DNA from: Senegalia massiliensis
GTDB lineage: Bacteria > Bacillota > Clostridia > Tissierellales > SIT17
Length of the DNA stretch: 64,000 bases
Assembly (NCBI RefSeq): GCF_900626135.1
Contig: NZ_LR130786.1
Coordinates: 186,001-250,000, forward strand
Direction: 5' to 3'
Shown piece by piece: positions 1 through 9,508 of the stretch (the stretch's first letter is position 1; every line of letters starts with the position of its first letter). A model generated the notes under the pieces. It worked only from the letters and a program-made list of their open reading frames with translations. It had not been told where the DNA came from and searched no databases. Both the position numbers and the translations under genes were made by a program.

Positions 1-22
1 ACTCTTTTTCTTCTTTACTCAT
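1..22 (-). CDS. start of an unidentified gene running off the left edge (partial)
   Basis: An ATG (complement of 20-22) is preceded by an AAAAGGAG ribosome binding site at a good distance and opens a frame reading MSKEEKE to the window edge. It lies just downstream of the dipeptidase gene on the same strand. Too little is visible to name it. Confidence 0.5.
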
Positions 23-36
23 TATAAAAACTCCTT

Positions 37-1494
37 TTATTTTATTTTTGATAATACTAACTTTAAAAATTCCCACATATTTTTAGTTGAACTAATACTT
101 AACGCTTCATCAGGAGTATGAACATCATACATGTTAGGACCAAAAGATATCATATCTATATCTCCTAATTTTTCTTTAAATATACCACATTCTAACCCAG
201 CATGAATTGCTTCTATTTTTGGATTTTCTTTGAATTTTTCTTTATATGCCTTTATGAAAACTTCTCTTATATATGAGTCTTTTTCATACTGCCATTCTGG
301 ATATTCTGCTTCTTGAATCAGGTTTCCTCCAATAAATTCTGATAATACTTTCTTTCTATCTAATATTTCTTGTTTTAATGTTCCTATTGAACTTCTAATA
401 GCTGATTCAAATACAATTTTTCTATCAAATGTTGTAACTACACCTAAGTTAGTAGAGCTTTCTACTAACCCTTCTATATCCATACTCATAGTTTGAATTC
501 CATTTGGTATAAGTCTATATAATAATAATAATTTGTCTAAAGTTTTTCTAGAGAAAACTCTATTAGCGTCACCTTTTATCCTATCAATATTAATATTAAT
601 GCCTGGGTCCTTTGTTTTTAATTCATTTGCAAGAATTTTATTCCAGCTTTTTATTTTTAATTCTAAACCTTTAAACTCTTCATTAGATAATACAAGTTTA
701 GCATCGGCCTCTCTAGGTATTGCGTTCATTTTAGCTCCACCATTTACCTCATATAATCTTAAATCTATTTCCTTATTTAAATCATATAATATTCTACCTA
801 AAATTATATTTGCATTTCCTCTATTTTTATCTATTTCCATTCCTGAATGTCCACCTTTTAATCCTCTAACAGATAAAAGATAAGATTCCGTATCTCTACT
901 ACATGTTTCCCATGCTATTGGCAATTCAATTTTAGTTCTAAGTCCTCCTGCACAGCTAACTAAAAATATCCCTTCTTCTTCAGAATCAATATTTATAAGT
1001 ATTTTACCACTAAGATTTTCTTTTTTAACTTTACTAGCCCCAACTAAACCTGTCTCTTCTTCAGTTGTTATAATTACTTCTAACTCTGGATGATCTATAT
1101 CACTTGAAGCTAATAAAGCAAGTGTATATGCAACTGCTATGCCATTATCTGCTCCTAAGGTAGTACCATTTGCTTTTATTAAATCTCCTTCGATTTTTAA
1201 ATCTAAAGGATCTTTACTAAAATCATGTTCAGTATCCTTATTCTTTTCACAAACCATATCCATATGTCCTTGAAGTATTACAGTTGGAGAATTTTCATAT
1301 CCTTTAGTTGCCTTCTTTTTAATTATAACATTTAGAGCCTCATCTTGAATCACTTCTAAATTATTACTTCTTGCAAATGAAACAAGATAATTACTTATAT
1401 TTTGTTCTTCACCAGAACAATGAGGAATCTTAGTAATTTCTTCAAAATAATAAAAGACATCATTTGGTTTTAAATCTCTTAGTACTCCACTCAT
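37..1494 (-). CDS. pepD: aminoacyl-histidine dipeptidase / cytosol non-specific dipeptidase (PepD, M20 family)
   Basis: A 485-residue metallo-aminodipeptidase of peptidase family M20C, which hydrolyses dipeptides such as Xaa-His in the cytosol using two zinc ions. Visible family motifs are LQGHMDMV (metal His and Asp), LGADNGIAVA (bridging Asp) and TTEEETGLVGA (catalytic Glu pair), with a late metal His in AIHAGLECG; length is typical. The frame extends 15 codons upstream, but an AAAGGA site sits just before the ATG giving MSGVLRDLKP, which matches the usual PepD N terminus, so I start there. It could supply free histidine and other amino acids to the catabolic operons in this window. Confidence 0.92.
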   Translation of the reverse strand: MSGVLRDLKPNDVFYYFEEITKIPHCSGEEQNISNYLVSFARSNNLEVIQDEALNVIIKKKATKGYENSPTVILQGHMDMVCEKNKDTEHDFSKDPLDLKIEGDLIKANGTTLGADNGIAVAYTLALLASSDIDHPELEVIITTEEETGLVGASKVKKENLSGKILINIDSEEEGIFLVSCAGGLRTKIELPIAWETCSRDTESYLLSVRGLKGGHSGMEIDKNRGNANIILGRILYDLNKEIDLRLYEVNGGAKMNAIPREADAKLVLSNEEFKGLELKIKSWNKILANELKTKDPGININIDRIKGDANRVFSRKTLDKLLLLYRLIPNGIQTMSMDIEGLVESSTNLGVVTTFDRKIVFESAIRSSIGTLKQEILDRKKVLSEFIGGNLIQEAEYPEWQYEKDSYIREVFIKAYKEKFKENPKIEAIHAGLECGIFKEKLGDIDMISFGPNMYDVHTPDEALSISSTKNMWEFLKLVLSKIK

Positions 1495-1569
1495 ATAAAC
1501 ATCCTTTCTTTTATACTTGACATATATATTATATACCATGATTTAAAGATACAAAACTATAAAGATTTA

Positions 1570-2694
<1,125 letters not shown>

Positions 2695-2771
2695 CTATAT
2701 TTAATATTATCTTTACCTAAAATATATTTTAAAATGTATAAATTATACTTCTCTATATTATAACATAAAGT

Positions 2772-2793
2772 AAGACATCCGCTAGGATGTCTT
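2772..2793 (-). terminator. terminator of the alanine/glutamine symporter gene
   Basis: A 9-bp hairpin, AAGACATCC with a GCTA loop, begins at the stop codon of the symporter gene. The T-tract is short, so termination efficiency is uncertain. Confidence 0.6.
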
Positions 2794-4196
2794 TATGCTG
2801 ATTTTATTTCATCATTTTTAAATTTATTTTCTAATCTTTCCATATTAAACTCTTTTGTCATTTTAAATATTATTGGACTTAATGCAACTAGAGCTATTAA
2901 ATTTGGTATTGCCATCAGTCCATTAAATATATCAGAGAATGTCCACACTATTTGGATTGGAAATACTGCACCTGAAAGACATAATATTACCCATATAATT
3001 TTGTAATAAGAAATTGCCTTCACTCCAAATATATATTCTAAACATTTAGAACCGTAATAATACCACCCTAGAATTGTTGAAAATGAAAAGAATATTAATC
3101 CTAAAGAAACGATATATCCTCCTATAACAGGTAATCCAATATCAAATGCATAAGTAGTAAGAGCAGCGCCTCTATAGCTTTCTTCGATAAACATAACTCC
3201 ATCAGTTCCTATATTAACTATACCTGATACTAATATAACTAAAGCTGTCATAGTACATATTATAAGGGTGTCTATAACTGAACCTAAAGACCCTATAAGA
3301 CCTTGAATTACAGGTTTATCATTAGTAGAAGCTGCATGAGCAATTGCTGCACTTCCAAGTCCTGCTTCATTTGAAAATACTCCTCTTGCTACTCCAAATC
3401 TGACAACTGTGCCTAAAACTCCTCCTCCTACTGCCTTACCAGTAAAAGCATTAGAAAATATCATACTAAAAGCTGTTGGAATAGCACTAATATTCATAAA
3501 TAGTACAATTAATGCTCCGATTATATATCCTATTGCCATAATAGGAACCACTTTGTCTGTTACTTTACCAATATTTTTAATTCCACCTATTATAACAGCT
3601 CCAACTAATAAAGCCATTACTATTCCAGTAATCCACACGTTGACACCAAAAGATTCATTTATTGCTCTAGAAACAGAATTTGCTTGAACCATATTACCAA
3701 TTCCAAATGAGGCAAGAAAACCAAATAATGCAAACGCTAACCCAAGCCATTTAAAATCTCTTCCATATTGCTCTTTCATACCTTTTTCAATATAAAACAT
3801 AGGACCACCAGATTTTTCTCCTTCTTCATTTGTAATTCTATATTTTATAGCAAGCAATGCTTCACCATATTTTGATGCTCCACCAAAGGCAGCACTTACC
3901 CACATCCAGAACACAGCACCAGGACCTCCTGCTACTATTGCAGAAGCAACTCCAGCAATATTACCAGTCCCTATAGTAGCTGCAAGAGATGTCATTAAAG
4001 CTTGAAATGGTGTTATATCACCATCACCAGAATGCTCCTTAGAAAATAATAATTTCAATGATAAAGGTAACTTTCTAAACTGAATAAATTTAGTTAATAA
4101 ACTAAGAAATAGTCCTGTTCCTACTAATAATACAATCGTTACTGGTCCCCAAACATAATCAGAAATTTGACCTAAAAATGCGTTAATACTCTCCAT
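2793..4196 (-). CDS. glnT: sodium:amino acid symporter, AGCS family, probably glutamine (GlnT-like)
   Basis: A 467-residue membrane protein of the alanine-or-glycine:cation symporter family with about 11 membrane segments. The AGCS signature ATIGTGNIAGVASA is near residue 75 and EAGLGSAAIAHA near residue 285. An AGGAGG site selects the internal ATG (MESINAFLG), removing 10 upstream codons. The adjoining GlnK/GlnL-type two-component genes match the Bacillus subtilis glnK-glnL-glnT arrangement, where the response regulator activates a glutamine transporter. Glutamine is therefore the likeliest substrate; alanine is the alternative. Confidence 0.85.
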   Translation of the reverse strand: MESINAFLGQISDYVWGPVTIVLLVGTGLFLSLLTKFIQFRKLPLSLKLLFSKEHSGDGDITPFQALMTSLAATIGTGNIAGVASAIVAGGPGAVFWMWVSAAFGGASKYGEALLAIKYRITNEEGEKSGGPMFYIEKGMKEQYGRDFKWLGLAFALFGFLASFGIGNMVQANSVSRAINESFGVNVWITGIVMALLVGAVIIGGIKNIGKVTDKVVPIMAIGYIIGALIVLFMNISAIPTAFSMIFSNAFTGKAVGGGVLGTVVRFGVARGVFSNEAGLGSAAIAHAASTNDKPVIQGLIGSLGSVIDTLIICTMTALVILVSGIVNIGTDGVMFIEESYRGAALTTYAFDIGLPVIGGYIVSLGLIFFSFSTILGWYYYGSKCLEYIFGVKAISYYKIIWVILCLSGAVFPIQIVWTFSDIFNGLMAIPNLIALVALSPIIFKMTKEFNMERLENKFKNDEIKSA

Positions 4197-4270
4197 ATAC
4201 ACCCTCCTTTTAGTAAGAAAAAGCAATTTTTTTACTCTTTACAATTTCTTAATAAAAGTATATTGTTTTG

Positions 4271-4290
4271 GTTTCACAAAGTTTCAAATA
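4271..4290 (-). promoter_or_regulatory. tandem direct repeat upstream of the symporter gene, candidate GlnL binding site
   Basis: Two adjacent 10-bp units (GTTTCACAAA and GTTTCAAATA on the plus strand) lie 75-95 bases upstream of the symporter start, between it and the response-regulator gene. GlnL in Bacillus is reported to bind direct repeats upstream of glnT. That this is the binding site is inference from position and repeat form. Confidence 0.4.
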
Positions 4291-4297
4291 GTAACAA

Positions 4298-5149
4298 TTA
4301 ATTTTCAGAATATTCAGTGTTTATTTTTTCACAATGATAGGCTAGACCATATAAAAATTTTTTTAAATCTACTTTTCCTCTTTTGGAAGTTATCCCCTTT
4401 AGATAATTCATTTCAATCCTTACTTGCTCAAAATTAAATAAACTATTTGAATAATCCATAAATATTTCATTCATAAAATCCTCTAGTCCAATACTTGCAA
4501 TATTCTCTATTGCAACATTTGCAGCTCGTCTCATTCTTTGTTCCATGGTTTTTGGATTATCAGTATATTTCTTACATATTTGCTTTAATGAAAAGTTTTT
4601 ATTTTTCAACCCATTTTTTATGATATTATCAACAATTATTATTAAGTCAGTTGAACCTGCTTCCCCTATTATTCCCAATCTATATAATACTTTTTTTAAA
4701 CAAATTTCATAATTTTGCTTTCTATTTGATTTTATATTACCCCCACCTATTAATTGTCTAATATTATTTATTTTTTTTTCTCGTTCAATATTATTAGTTA
4801 CTTTATTTATTATAGTTTCAATCTCTATCGCATTTATCGGTTTAGTAATATAGTATTCTATACCATTCTTATAAGCTTTTGCTATCATATCTTTAGAATT
4901 TACTTGAGATATCATAATAAATTGAATATCAGGATAGATATCTTTTATTTCTTTAACTAAAGAAATTCCATCAAGTCAAGGTAAAAAAAGATCAATAAGT
5001 ACTATTTCTGGCAAAAACTCTTTTATTTTTTCTATGGCATCTTTACCATTTAAAGAGTAATCAATTACATTTCCTAAACCTCTATCAGAAATAATTTTCT
5101 TTAATACTTCTACAATGCTAATATCATCTTCTACAATAAATATATTCAC
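4298..5149 (-). CDS. glnL: GlnL/YcbB-type response regulator with in-frame UGA at codon 58 (candidate selenoprotein)
   Basis: A GTG start behind a GGGGGA site, two bases after the kinase stop, opens a frame of 284 codons including one in-frame TGA (complement of 4976-4978). Residues 1-120 form a receiver domain: acidic pair D8 D9, phospho-acceptor D53 in LIDLFLP, then UGA at position 58, LDG, and the conserved Lys in ITKPIN. The rest matches the YcbB output domain of GlnL. Both sides of the TGA are intact and in one frame. An 8-bp perfect hairpin follows (4947-4966) with its loop 18 nt after UGA. If read as selenocysteine the motif is LPULDG. Homologues commonly carry Gly or another residue here, so a GGA-to-TGA nonsense mutation is the main alternative. 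Kinase and target genes are intact. Confidence 0.7.
4947..4966 (-). promoter_or_regulatory. SECIS-like hairpin after the UGA of the response regulator
   Basis: On the coding strand, ATTTCTTT pairs perfectly with AAAGAAAT around the loop AGTT. The stem begins 10 nt after the UGA and the loop is at +18 to +21 with G as its second base. This meets the usual description of bacterial SECIS elements (short stem, apical loop about 16-37 nt downstream, G among the first two loop bases). An A/T hairpin of this size could also arise by chance within coding sequence. Confidence 0.5.
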
Positions 5150-5151
5150 AA

Positions 5152-6420
5152 TTATTCCCCCTCTAAATAATTTATTGGTATTGAAATAGTAAAATTAGTA
5201 CCTATATTTTCTATTGAAAATACAGATATTTTACCATTAAAGTCTTGTTCAACTAATTTTTTAACTAAATTCAATCCTAAACCTCTTGAAACATTTCCAG
5301 TTTCGTAATTAATTTTTGTAGAAAAACCTGCTTTAAAAATATTCTTAATGTATTTTTGCTTTATACCATTTCCATTATCCTTAATTATAAATATATGACT
5401 TTTTTCATTTTTACTATGTATTAATTCTATTCTACCTTTATCCATAGATTCAATACTGTTTGTTAATAGATTTCTAAATATAGAAATTAATTCATAATGT
5501 TTATGTGTATAAAAATTTTCATATTCAGACAAATTTAGATCTATGAACTTATCCTTATTTTTAATCATTATATATAAACTATCTTCAAGTATTAAAAGGA
5601 TTTCTTTAAAACTCATTCCAATTTCTGAAACATTAACTTTTACCACATCTTCAATTCCTTCTAATACTAAGGCATACTCTTTTTTAATTTCATGTACATT
5701 TTTTGCTATATCTAGTGAGTTATTTTGCCAAGATTCTTTATTATTTTTTTCTTTTATATTTTCAAATAATTTATATGCATCTTCCATAACATTTTCTATA
5801 TAAATCATATTTTTTTCCATCCAATAAATTTGGGTTTTTAACTTAGATGACATCCAAACTAAATCTCTATATCTCTTTTCATGTTCCTCTTTCATTAATA
5901 ACATATTATAATATTTTAAACCTGTTATAAAAATAGCTGAAATGCTTGACCTTACTATAGCAACTATAATTAGTAATTTTATTACTTGAATATAATTAAT
6001 ATTTTTATTTATATTTGCAAGTATAAATATTTCAGTTATGTTTGACAAAAAATCTATTAAAATTAGAGATAAAAACAAATTATGTATTTTCATATTTTTG
6101 TTTTTATTAACTACATAAACAAAACATAACCCATATATAGTATAAAAAATAACCTCAGGCCAAAATAAAAAAACGTTTTCTAAAACCCTACTTTTACCAA
6201 ATGAGTAGACTATGATTCTTTGTATATATAAAGCTATACCACTTATAAATCCAATATAATAAACTCTCATATCTCTATATTTATATATAATTACAGGTAA
6301 TATTATAGCACCAAAAGAAAATCTGAAATTAGAAAAAAATATATCTATATAAATTTGTGAAGCTAAAATCATAACAACTAACATAATTAATATTTTCTTT
6401 ATTTTAATAATTAAAACCAC
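5152..6420 (-). CDS. glnK: sensor histidine kinase, GlnK/YcbA type
   Basis: A 422-residue kinase. Residues 1-180 hold about six hydrophobic segments without a large extracellular domain, then a coiled linker. The phospho-acceptor is in the box KNVHEIKKEY (about residue 243). The ATPase domain shows the N box NLLTNSIESM, the G1 box DNGNGI and the G2 box RGLGLNLVKK. The H-box wording is that of the GlnK family, which senses glutamine and phosphorylates GlnL. Its stop codon overlaps the ribosome binding site of the regulator gene. The start is uncertain: the GTG at 6420 lies inside its own GAGGTGG element, so a non-standard codon a few positions downstream could be used. Confidence 0.85.
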   Translation of the reverse strand: MVLIIKIKKILIMLVVMILASQIYIDIFFSNFRFSFGAIILPVIIYKYRDMRVYYIGFISGIALYIQRIIVYSFGKSRVLENVFLFWPEVIFYTIYGLCFVYVVNKNKNMKIHNLFLSLILIDFLSNITEIFILANINKNINYIQVIKLLIIVAIVRSSISAIFITGLKYYNMLLMKEEHEKRYRDLVWMSSKLKTQIYWMEKNMIYIENVMEDAYKLFENIKEKNNKESWQNNSLDIAKNVHEIKKEYALVLEGIEDVVKVNVSEIGMSFKEILLILEDSLYIMIKNKDKFIDLNLSEYENFYTHKHYELISIFRNLLTNSIESMDKGRIELIHSKNEKSHIFIIKDNGNGIKQKYIKNIFKAGFSTKINYETGNVSRGLGLNLVKKLVEQDFNGKISVFSIENIGTNFTISIPINYLEGE

Positions 6421-6485
6421 CTCACAACTATAATACCATTTAGTATAATTATATCATTACTAATAAATTTTTCATAAAAAATAAA

Positions 6486-6518
6486 AAAAAGAAATTATGA
6501 ACTCATAATTTCTTTTTA
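6486..6518. terminator. bidirectional terminator after queT
   Basis: AAAGAAATTATGA and its exact complement flank a two-base spacer, with A-runs on one side and T-runs on the other on either strand. It separates queT from the glnK operon. Confidence 0.75.
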
Positions 6519-6546
6519 AATAATATACTGCCTATATAAATATAAT

Positions 6547-7008
6547 TTAAAATTTTATATATTTTTTTAATAGACTGATAGTTGGAACTCCCAATATAGT
6601 TACTACTACAAATTCCCCAATGGCTACATAAAATATACTTGGTATTAAAGGTAGTCCAATTAATATATTTAATTGAAATCCTATTATTAAACCATTTGAT
6701 ATAGCAGGAAAAAGCGAAGCAATCCATATGTTATTTATTTTACTCATAGGATAAACTGCTAATAATGTAGCAATAGTACCTATTAACATATCTAATATAC
6801 CTATGGTACTCCACATATTTGCAATAAATGTTCCTATAGTCAAAGACCATATATACATAGGATTATAAAAAGCTAAAAGTGTTAACATTTCAGAAATCCT
6901 AAATTGAATTTGTCCATAACTAAGAAATGGTAATGCAACTGTTAAAATAACATATATTGATGCTACAATACTTATTTTTGTCAATTTTTTTGTGTTAATT
7001 TTGCCCAA
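6547..7008 (-). CDS. queT: queuosine precursor transporter, QueT family
   Basis: A 153-residue integral membrane protein with 4-5 hydrophobic helices and the QueT family motif FRISEMLTLLAF. The family imports preQ1 or a related queuine precursor, probably as an ECF-type S component. The start chosen is a TTG seven bases after AGGAGG, giving MGKINTKKL; the frame stays open 12 codons upstream, through the riboswitch, so that part is not coding. A PreQ1-type riboswitch overlaps the ribosome binding site and supports the assignment. Confidence 0.85.
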   Translation of the reverse strand: MGKINTKKLTKISIVASIYVILTVALPFLSYGQIQFRISEMLTLLAFYNPMYIWSLTIGTFIANMWSTIGILDMLIGTIATLLAVYPMSKINNIWIASLFPAISNGLIIGFQLNILIGLPLIPSIFYVAIGEFVVVTILGVPTISLLKKYIKF

Positions 7009-7015
7009 AATTTTA

Positions 7016-7054
7016 CCTCCTTGTTTTTTAATTAGTGGGACCAAGGAAACACTA
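7016..7054 (-). promoter_or_regulatory. PreQ1-I riboswitch controlling queT translation
   Basis: The transcript contains AGTG and CACT as the P1 arms, a UUC ligand-site element after the first arm, then CCAC, an A-rich tail AATTAAAAAAC and AAGGAGG. Loop bases CCTTG pair exactly with CAAGG at the ribosome binding site, the H-type pseudoknot expected of the class. When preQ1 binds, the Shine-Dalgarno sequence would be hidden. The QueT gene downstream fits. The P1 helix is only about 4 bp. Confidence 0.7.
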
Positions 7055-7067
7055 TATAATTCTTAAA

Positions 7068-7844
7068 TTATCTTTTTAATTTATCTAACTCTTCTAGTAA
7101 ATTATCATTTAATATCTTTATATATGTTCCTTTCATTCCTAAAGATCTTGATTCTATAATACCAGCACTTTCTAGTTTCCTTAATGCGTTAACAATTACA
7201 GAACGAGTTATACCTACTCTATCTGCAACTTTACTAGCTACTAATAATCCTTCATCACCATCTAATTCTTCAAATATATGGTTTAAAGCTTCAAGCTCAG
7301 AATAAGATAACGTTTTAATCCCCATTTGAACAACTGCTTTTTTTCGAGTTTTTTCTCTTGTTTCTTCACTTTTAGAGCGTAACATTTCCATAGATACAAT
7401 TGTTGCACTATATTCAACTAAAACTAAGTCATTATCTGTAAATTCATTTTCAGGTCTTGCTAGTACTAATGTTCCTAATCTTTCTCCATTTCCTTTCAAC
7501 GGAACTATTGTTGCGAATTTATCATAACTTTCTCTGTCTTCAGTAAATATTTCTAATAAATTATCACCTGTTATATTGTGAATTACAGAATCAACTTTTA
7601 ACAGTTTATTATTATATTCTATAGGAAAATTCTTGTTTCCTGTTTCAGGATCTACAATGATAGGGTTTTCAGCATCTTCTCTCAAACTAAGACCTATCAC
7701 CTTTCCTTTTGAACTTATAACATACGTATTTGCATCTAATACCTCTTTTAAACTATCACTAAGCTTTGTAAAGTTTACAGGTGCATTTCCTGCTTCTTGT
7801 AAAATTTTATTAAGCTTTCTAGCTCTTTCTAATAATGTTGACAT
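7068..7844 (-). CDS. codY: GTP- and BCAA-sensing global repressor CodY
   Basis: A 258-residue CodY. The N-terminal GAF domain (about residues 1-155) binds branched-chain amino acids. The C-terminal winged helix carries the recognition motif [20 protein letters not shown] (about residues 203-222). The longer frame adds eight residues, but AGGAGG precedes the ATG giving [12 protein letters not shown], the standard N terminus. It is monocistronic here, with its own promoter upstream. It represses amino acid uptake and catabolism genes when nutrients are plentiful and may act on several operons in this window, though I did not find a clear CodY box. Confidence 0.97.
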   Translation of the reverse strand: MSTLLERARKLNKILQEAGNAPVNFTKLSDSLKEVLDANTYVISSKGKVIGLSLREDAENPIIVDPETGNKNFPIEYNNKLLKVDSVIHNITGDNLLEIFTEDRESYDKFATIVPLKGNGERLGTLVLARPENEFTDNDLVLVEYSATIVSMEMLRSKSEETREKTRKKAVVQMGIKTLSYSELEALNHIFEELDGDEGLLVASKVADRVGITRSVIVNALRKLESAGIIESRSLGMKGTYIKILNDNLLEELDKLKR

Positions 7845-7941
7845 ACAATTCTTCCTCCTTATTAACAATTACATTAAAATAATATTTGATTTATTTAAAT
7901 CTTTAAAATATAAACTCTTTTTGAACAACACAACATTAAAG

Positions 7942-7970
7942 ATTCTATATTATTTCGACTTATTTTGCAA
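7942..7970 (-). promoter_or_regulatory. probable codY promoter
   Basis: TTGCAA (complement of 7965-7970) and TAGAAT (complement of 7942-7947) are separated by 17 bases, about 100 bases upstream of the codY start. This fits a vegetative sigma-A promoter with one weak hexamer. The rest of the 420-base gap between codY and the next gene (7845-8267) shows no other gene or clear element. Confidence 0.5.
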
Positions 7971-8267
7971 GTAATGTTTATAAATTTAATTATACCCTAA
8001 ATAATTAAATTATAAAAGTAAATTGCGTAAAATATTTTTAATATTTAGAAAAAACTGATAGGACTTTAGTACTATTTTTTCATTATAAATTCATTCTACT
8101 TTTATAAGTATATTTAATATTTCTCAGGAAACCTGTAATTTACTATGTTATAAAATGTACAATTAAAAATGATTTGTTAACTCTTTTTATAATTTGTTTT
8201 AATAAATAAATTTATACTTTATTTAAGTTATACTATTATTTATAATTATTGTAAAAGGAGTGATTAT

Positions 8268-9236
8268 GTGTTTAAAAAAATATTTAGTTTTTTTATTATA
8301 TTTATTATATTAATTTCTTTAATAACTATTAGTTCAGCACAAAATTTAGATTCATTAAATAATACTATGTATGATACTGTAGTAAAAAAAATTGAAATTT
8401 TCACAGGGAAAGTTTTAAAAGAATATAGTACGAATAATAATGATAAAATCCAGTTAGACTTTGAACATATTAATACTTCTTCTAAAAATAATAATATTAA
8501 AAAATTTTATGAATTAAAAAATACAAATGAAGATGATAAAGACAGCAATTTAATATCAATAAAGAAAAATAATGGACAAGCTAATGAAAAAGTAAACTTA
8601 GATACAAAAGTTAATATTGATTCAAAAAATAAAATCAAATCTAATTCTATTAATAATGATGAACCTAAAAAAGAAATTAAAGCTAAAGAAGATATAAAAC
8701 CTGAAATTAAAACTAAATCTAATGAAAAATCAAATATTGAAGTTAAACCAAAGCCTAATACTGAGACTAAAAATAAAAATGAATCTCCCCCTAAAGTTGA
8801 ATCAAACACAAGTACAAATACACAGCCTAAACCTTCTGTTCCTACATCAAGCTCTAGACAGTTTGAACTAGAAGTTATTAAACTCGTAAATATTGAACGT
8901 CAAAAAGTAGGGCTAGTTAATGTAACTGAAAGTAAATCATTAACTAATGTTGCAAGATATAAATCTAAAGATATGATAACTTATAATTACTTTTCTCATC
9001 AATCTCCTACATATGGTTCTCCATTTAACATGATAAAAAAATTTGGAATTACATATAAACATGCAGGAGAAAATTTAGCAGCAGGCCAACCTACACCTGA
9101 GTCAGTAGTAAATTCTTGGATGAATTCTCCTAGTCATAAAAAAAATATACTAAGTAATAATTTTACTAAAATAGGCATTGGATATATAAAAGATGATAAT
9201 GGATATCCTTTTTGGACACAGATGTTTATAGGATAA
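8268..9236 (+). CDS. secreted CAP/SCP-domain protein (YkwD-like)
   Basis: A 322-residue exported protein that starts at a GTG seven bases after AAAGGAG. Residues 1-25 are a signal peptide ending in SSA-Q. Residues 30-195 are a low-complexity Lys/Asn/Glu-rich linker. Residues 198-322 form a CAP domain with VNIERQKVGL, YNYFSHQSP, HAGENLAAG, SPSHKKNIL and the C-terminal WTQMFIG. Bacterial CAP proteins of this type are secreted or cell-wall associated and often expressed at sporulation. Their biochemical role is unsettled. It stands alone, with a terminator directly behind it. Confidence 0.85.
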   Translation: MFKKIFSFFIIFIILISLITISSAQNLDSLNNTMYDTVVKKIEIFTGKVLKEYSTNNNDKIQLDFEHINTSSKNNNIKKFYELKNTNEDDKDSNLISIKKNNGQANEKVNLDTKVNIDSKNKIKSNSINNDEPKKEIKAKEDIKPEIKTKSNEKSNIEVKPKPNTETKNKNESPPKVESNTSTNTQPKPSVPTSSSRQFELEVIKLVNIERQKVGLVNVTESKSLTNVARYKSKDMITYNYFSHQSPTYGSPFNMIKKFGITYKHAGENLAAGQPTPESVVNSWMNSPSHKKNILSNNFTKIGIGYIKDDNGYPFWTQMFIG

Positions 9237-9241
9237 CAAAT

Positions 9242-9273
9242 AAAAAAGAAGACTAATATTAGTCTTCTTTTTT
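9242..9273. terminator. bidirectional terminator
   Basis: Perfect palindrome: AAAGAAGACTAAT pairs with ATTAGTCTTCTTT, flanked by A-runs and T-runs. It ends the CAP-protein transcript and could also serve the small minus-strand frame next to it. Confidence 0.85.
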
Positions 9274-9384
9274 ATTTGTTATAATTCCATCTATACTAGC
9301 ATCTAAAATATTTCTAAGTGCTTTAGTATTAAGTTTATTACTTGTATTTTTATTAGTTATTTTATTCCAAATCTTATTATACAT
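9259..9384 (-). CDS. possible 41-residue protein, unknown
   Basis: An ATG preceded by GGGTGAT opens a 42-codon frame reading MYNKIWNKITNKNTSNKLNT and ending GIITNKKED, with the stop inside the terminator hairpin. It is basic and Asn-rich, with no membrane segment or recognisable motif. The spaced ribosome binding site and terminator at its end are the only evidence, and codon composition in such AT-rich sequence is weak support. Confidence 0.3.
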   Translation of the reverse strand: MYNKIWNKITNKNTSNKLNTKALRNILDASIDGIITNKKED

Positions 9385-9508
9385 TTTATCACCCAATATT
9401 AGTTTTTCATAGAATTTAATTTTTATTATATTAAAAAAAGGATTTTATGTTTTTTTATAGAATAATATCTATATACTATTATCATAAAAATTTTAAGGAG
9501 GACTTAAT

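Noticed and set aside
4976-4978. UGA read as tryptophan (alternative genetic code)
   Set aside because: Trp is encoded by TGG throughout, and TGA serves as a normal stop elsewhere in the window, for example at the end of the EFR1 gene (31587-31589).
6503-6727. 74-codon open frame on the minus strand overlapping queT
   Set aside because: Different frame inside queT with a composition typical of shadows (Tyr, Asn, Ile); no ribosome binding site or family.
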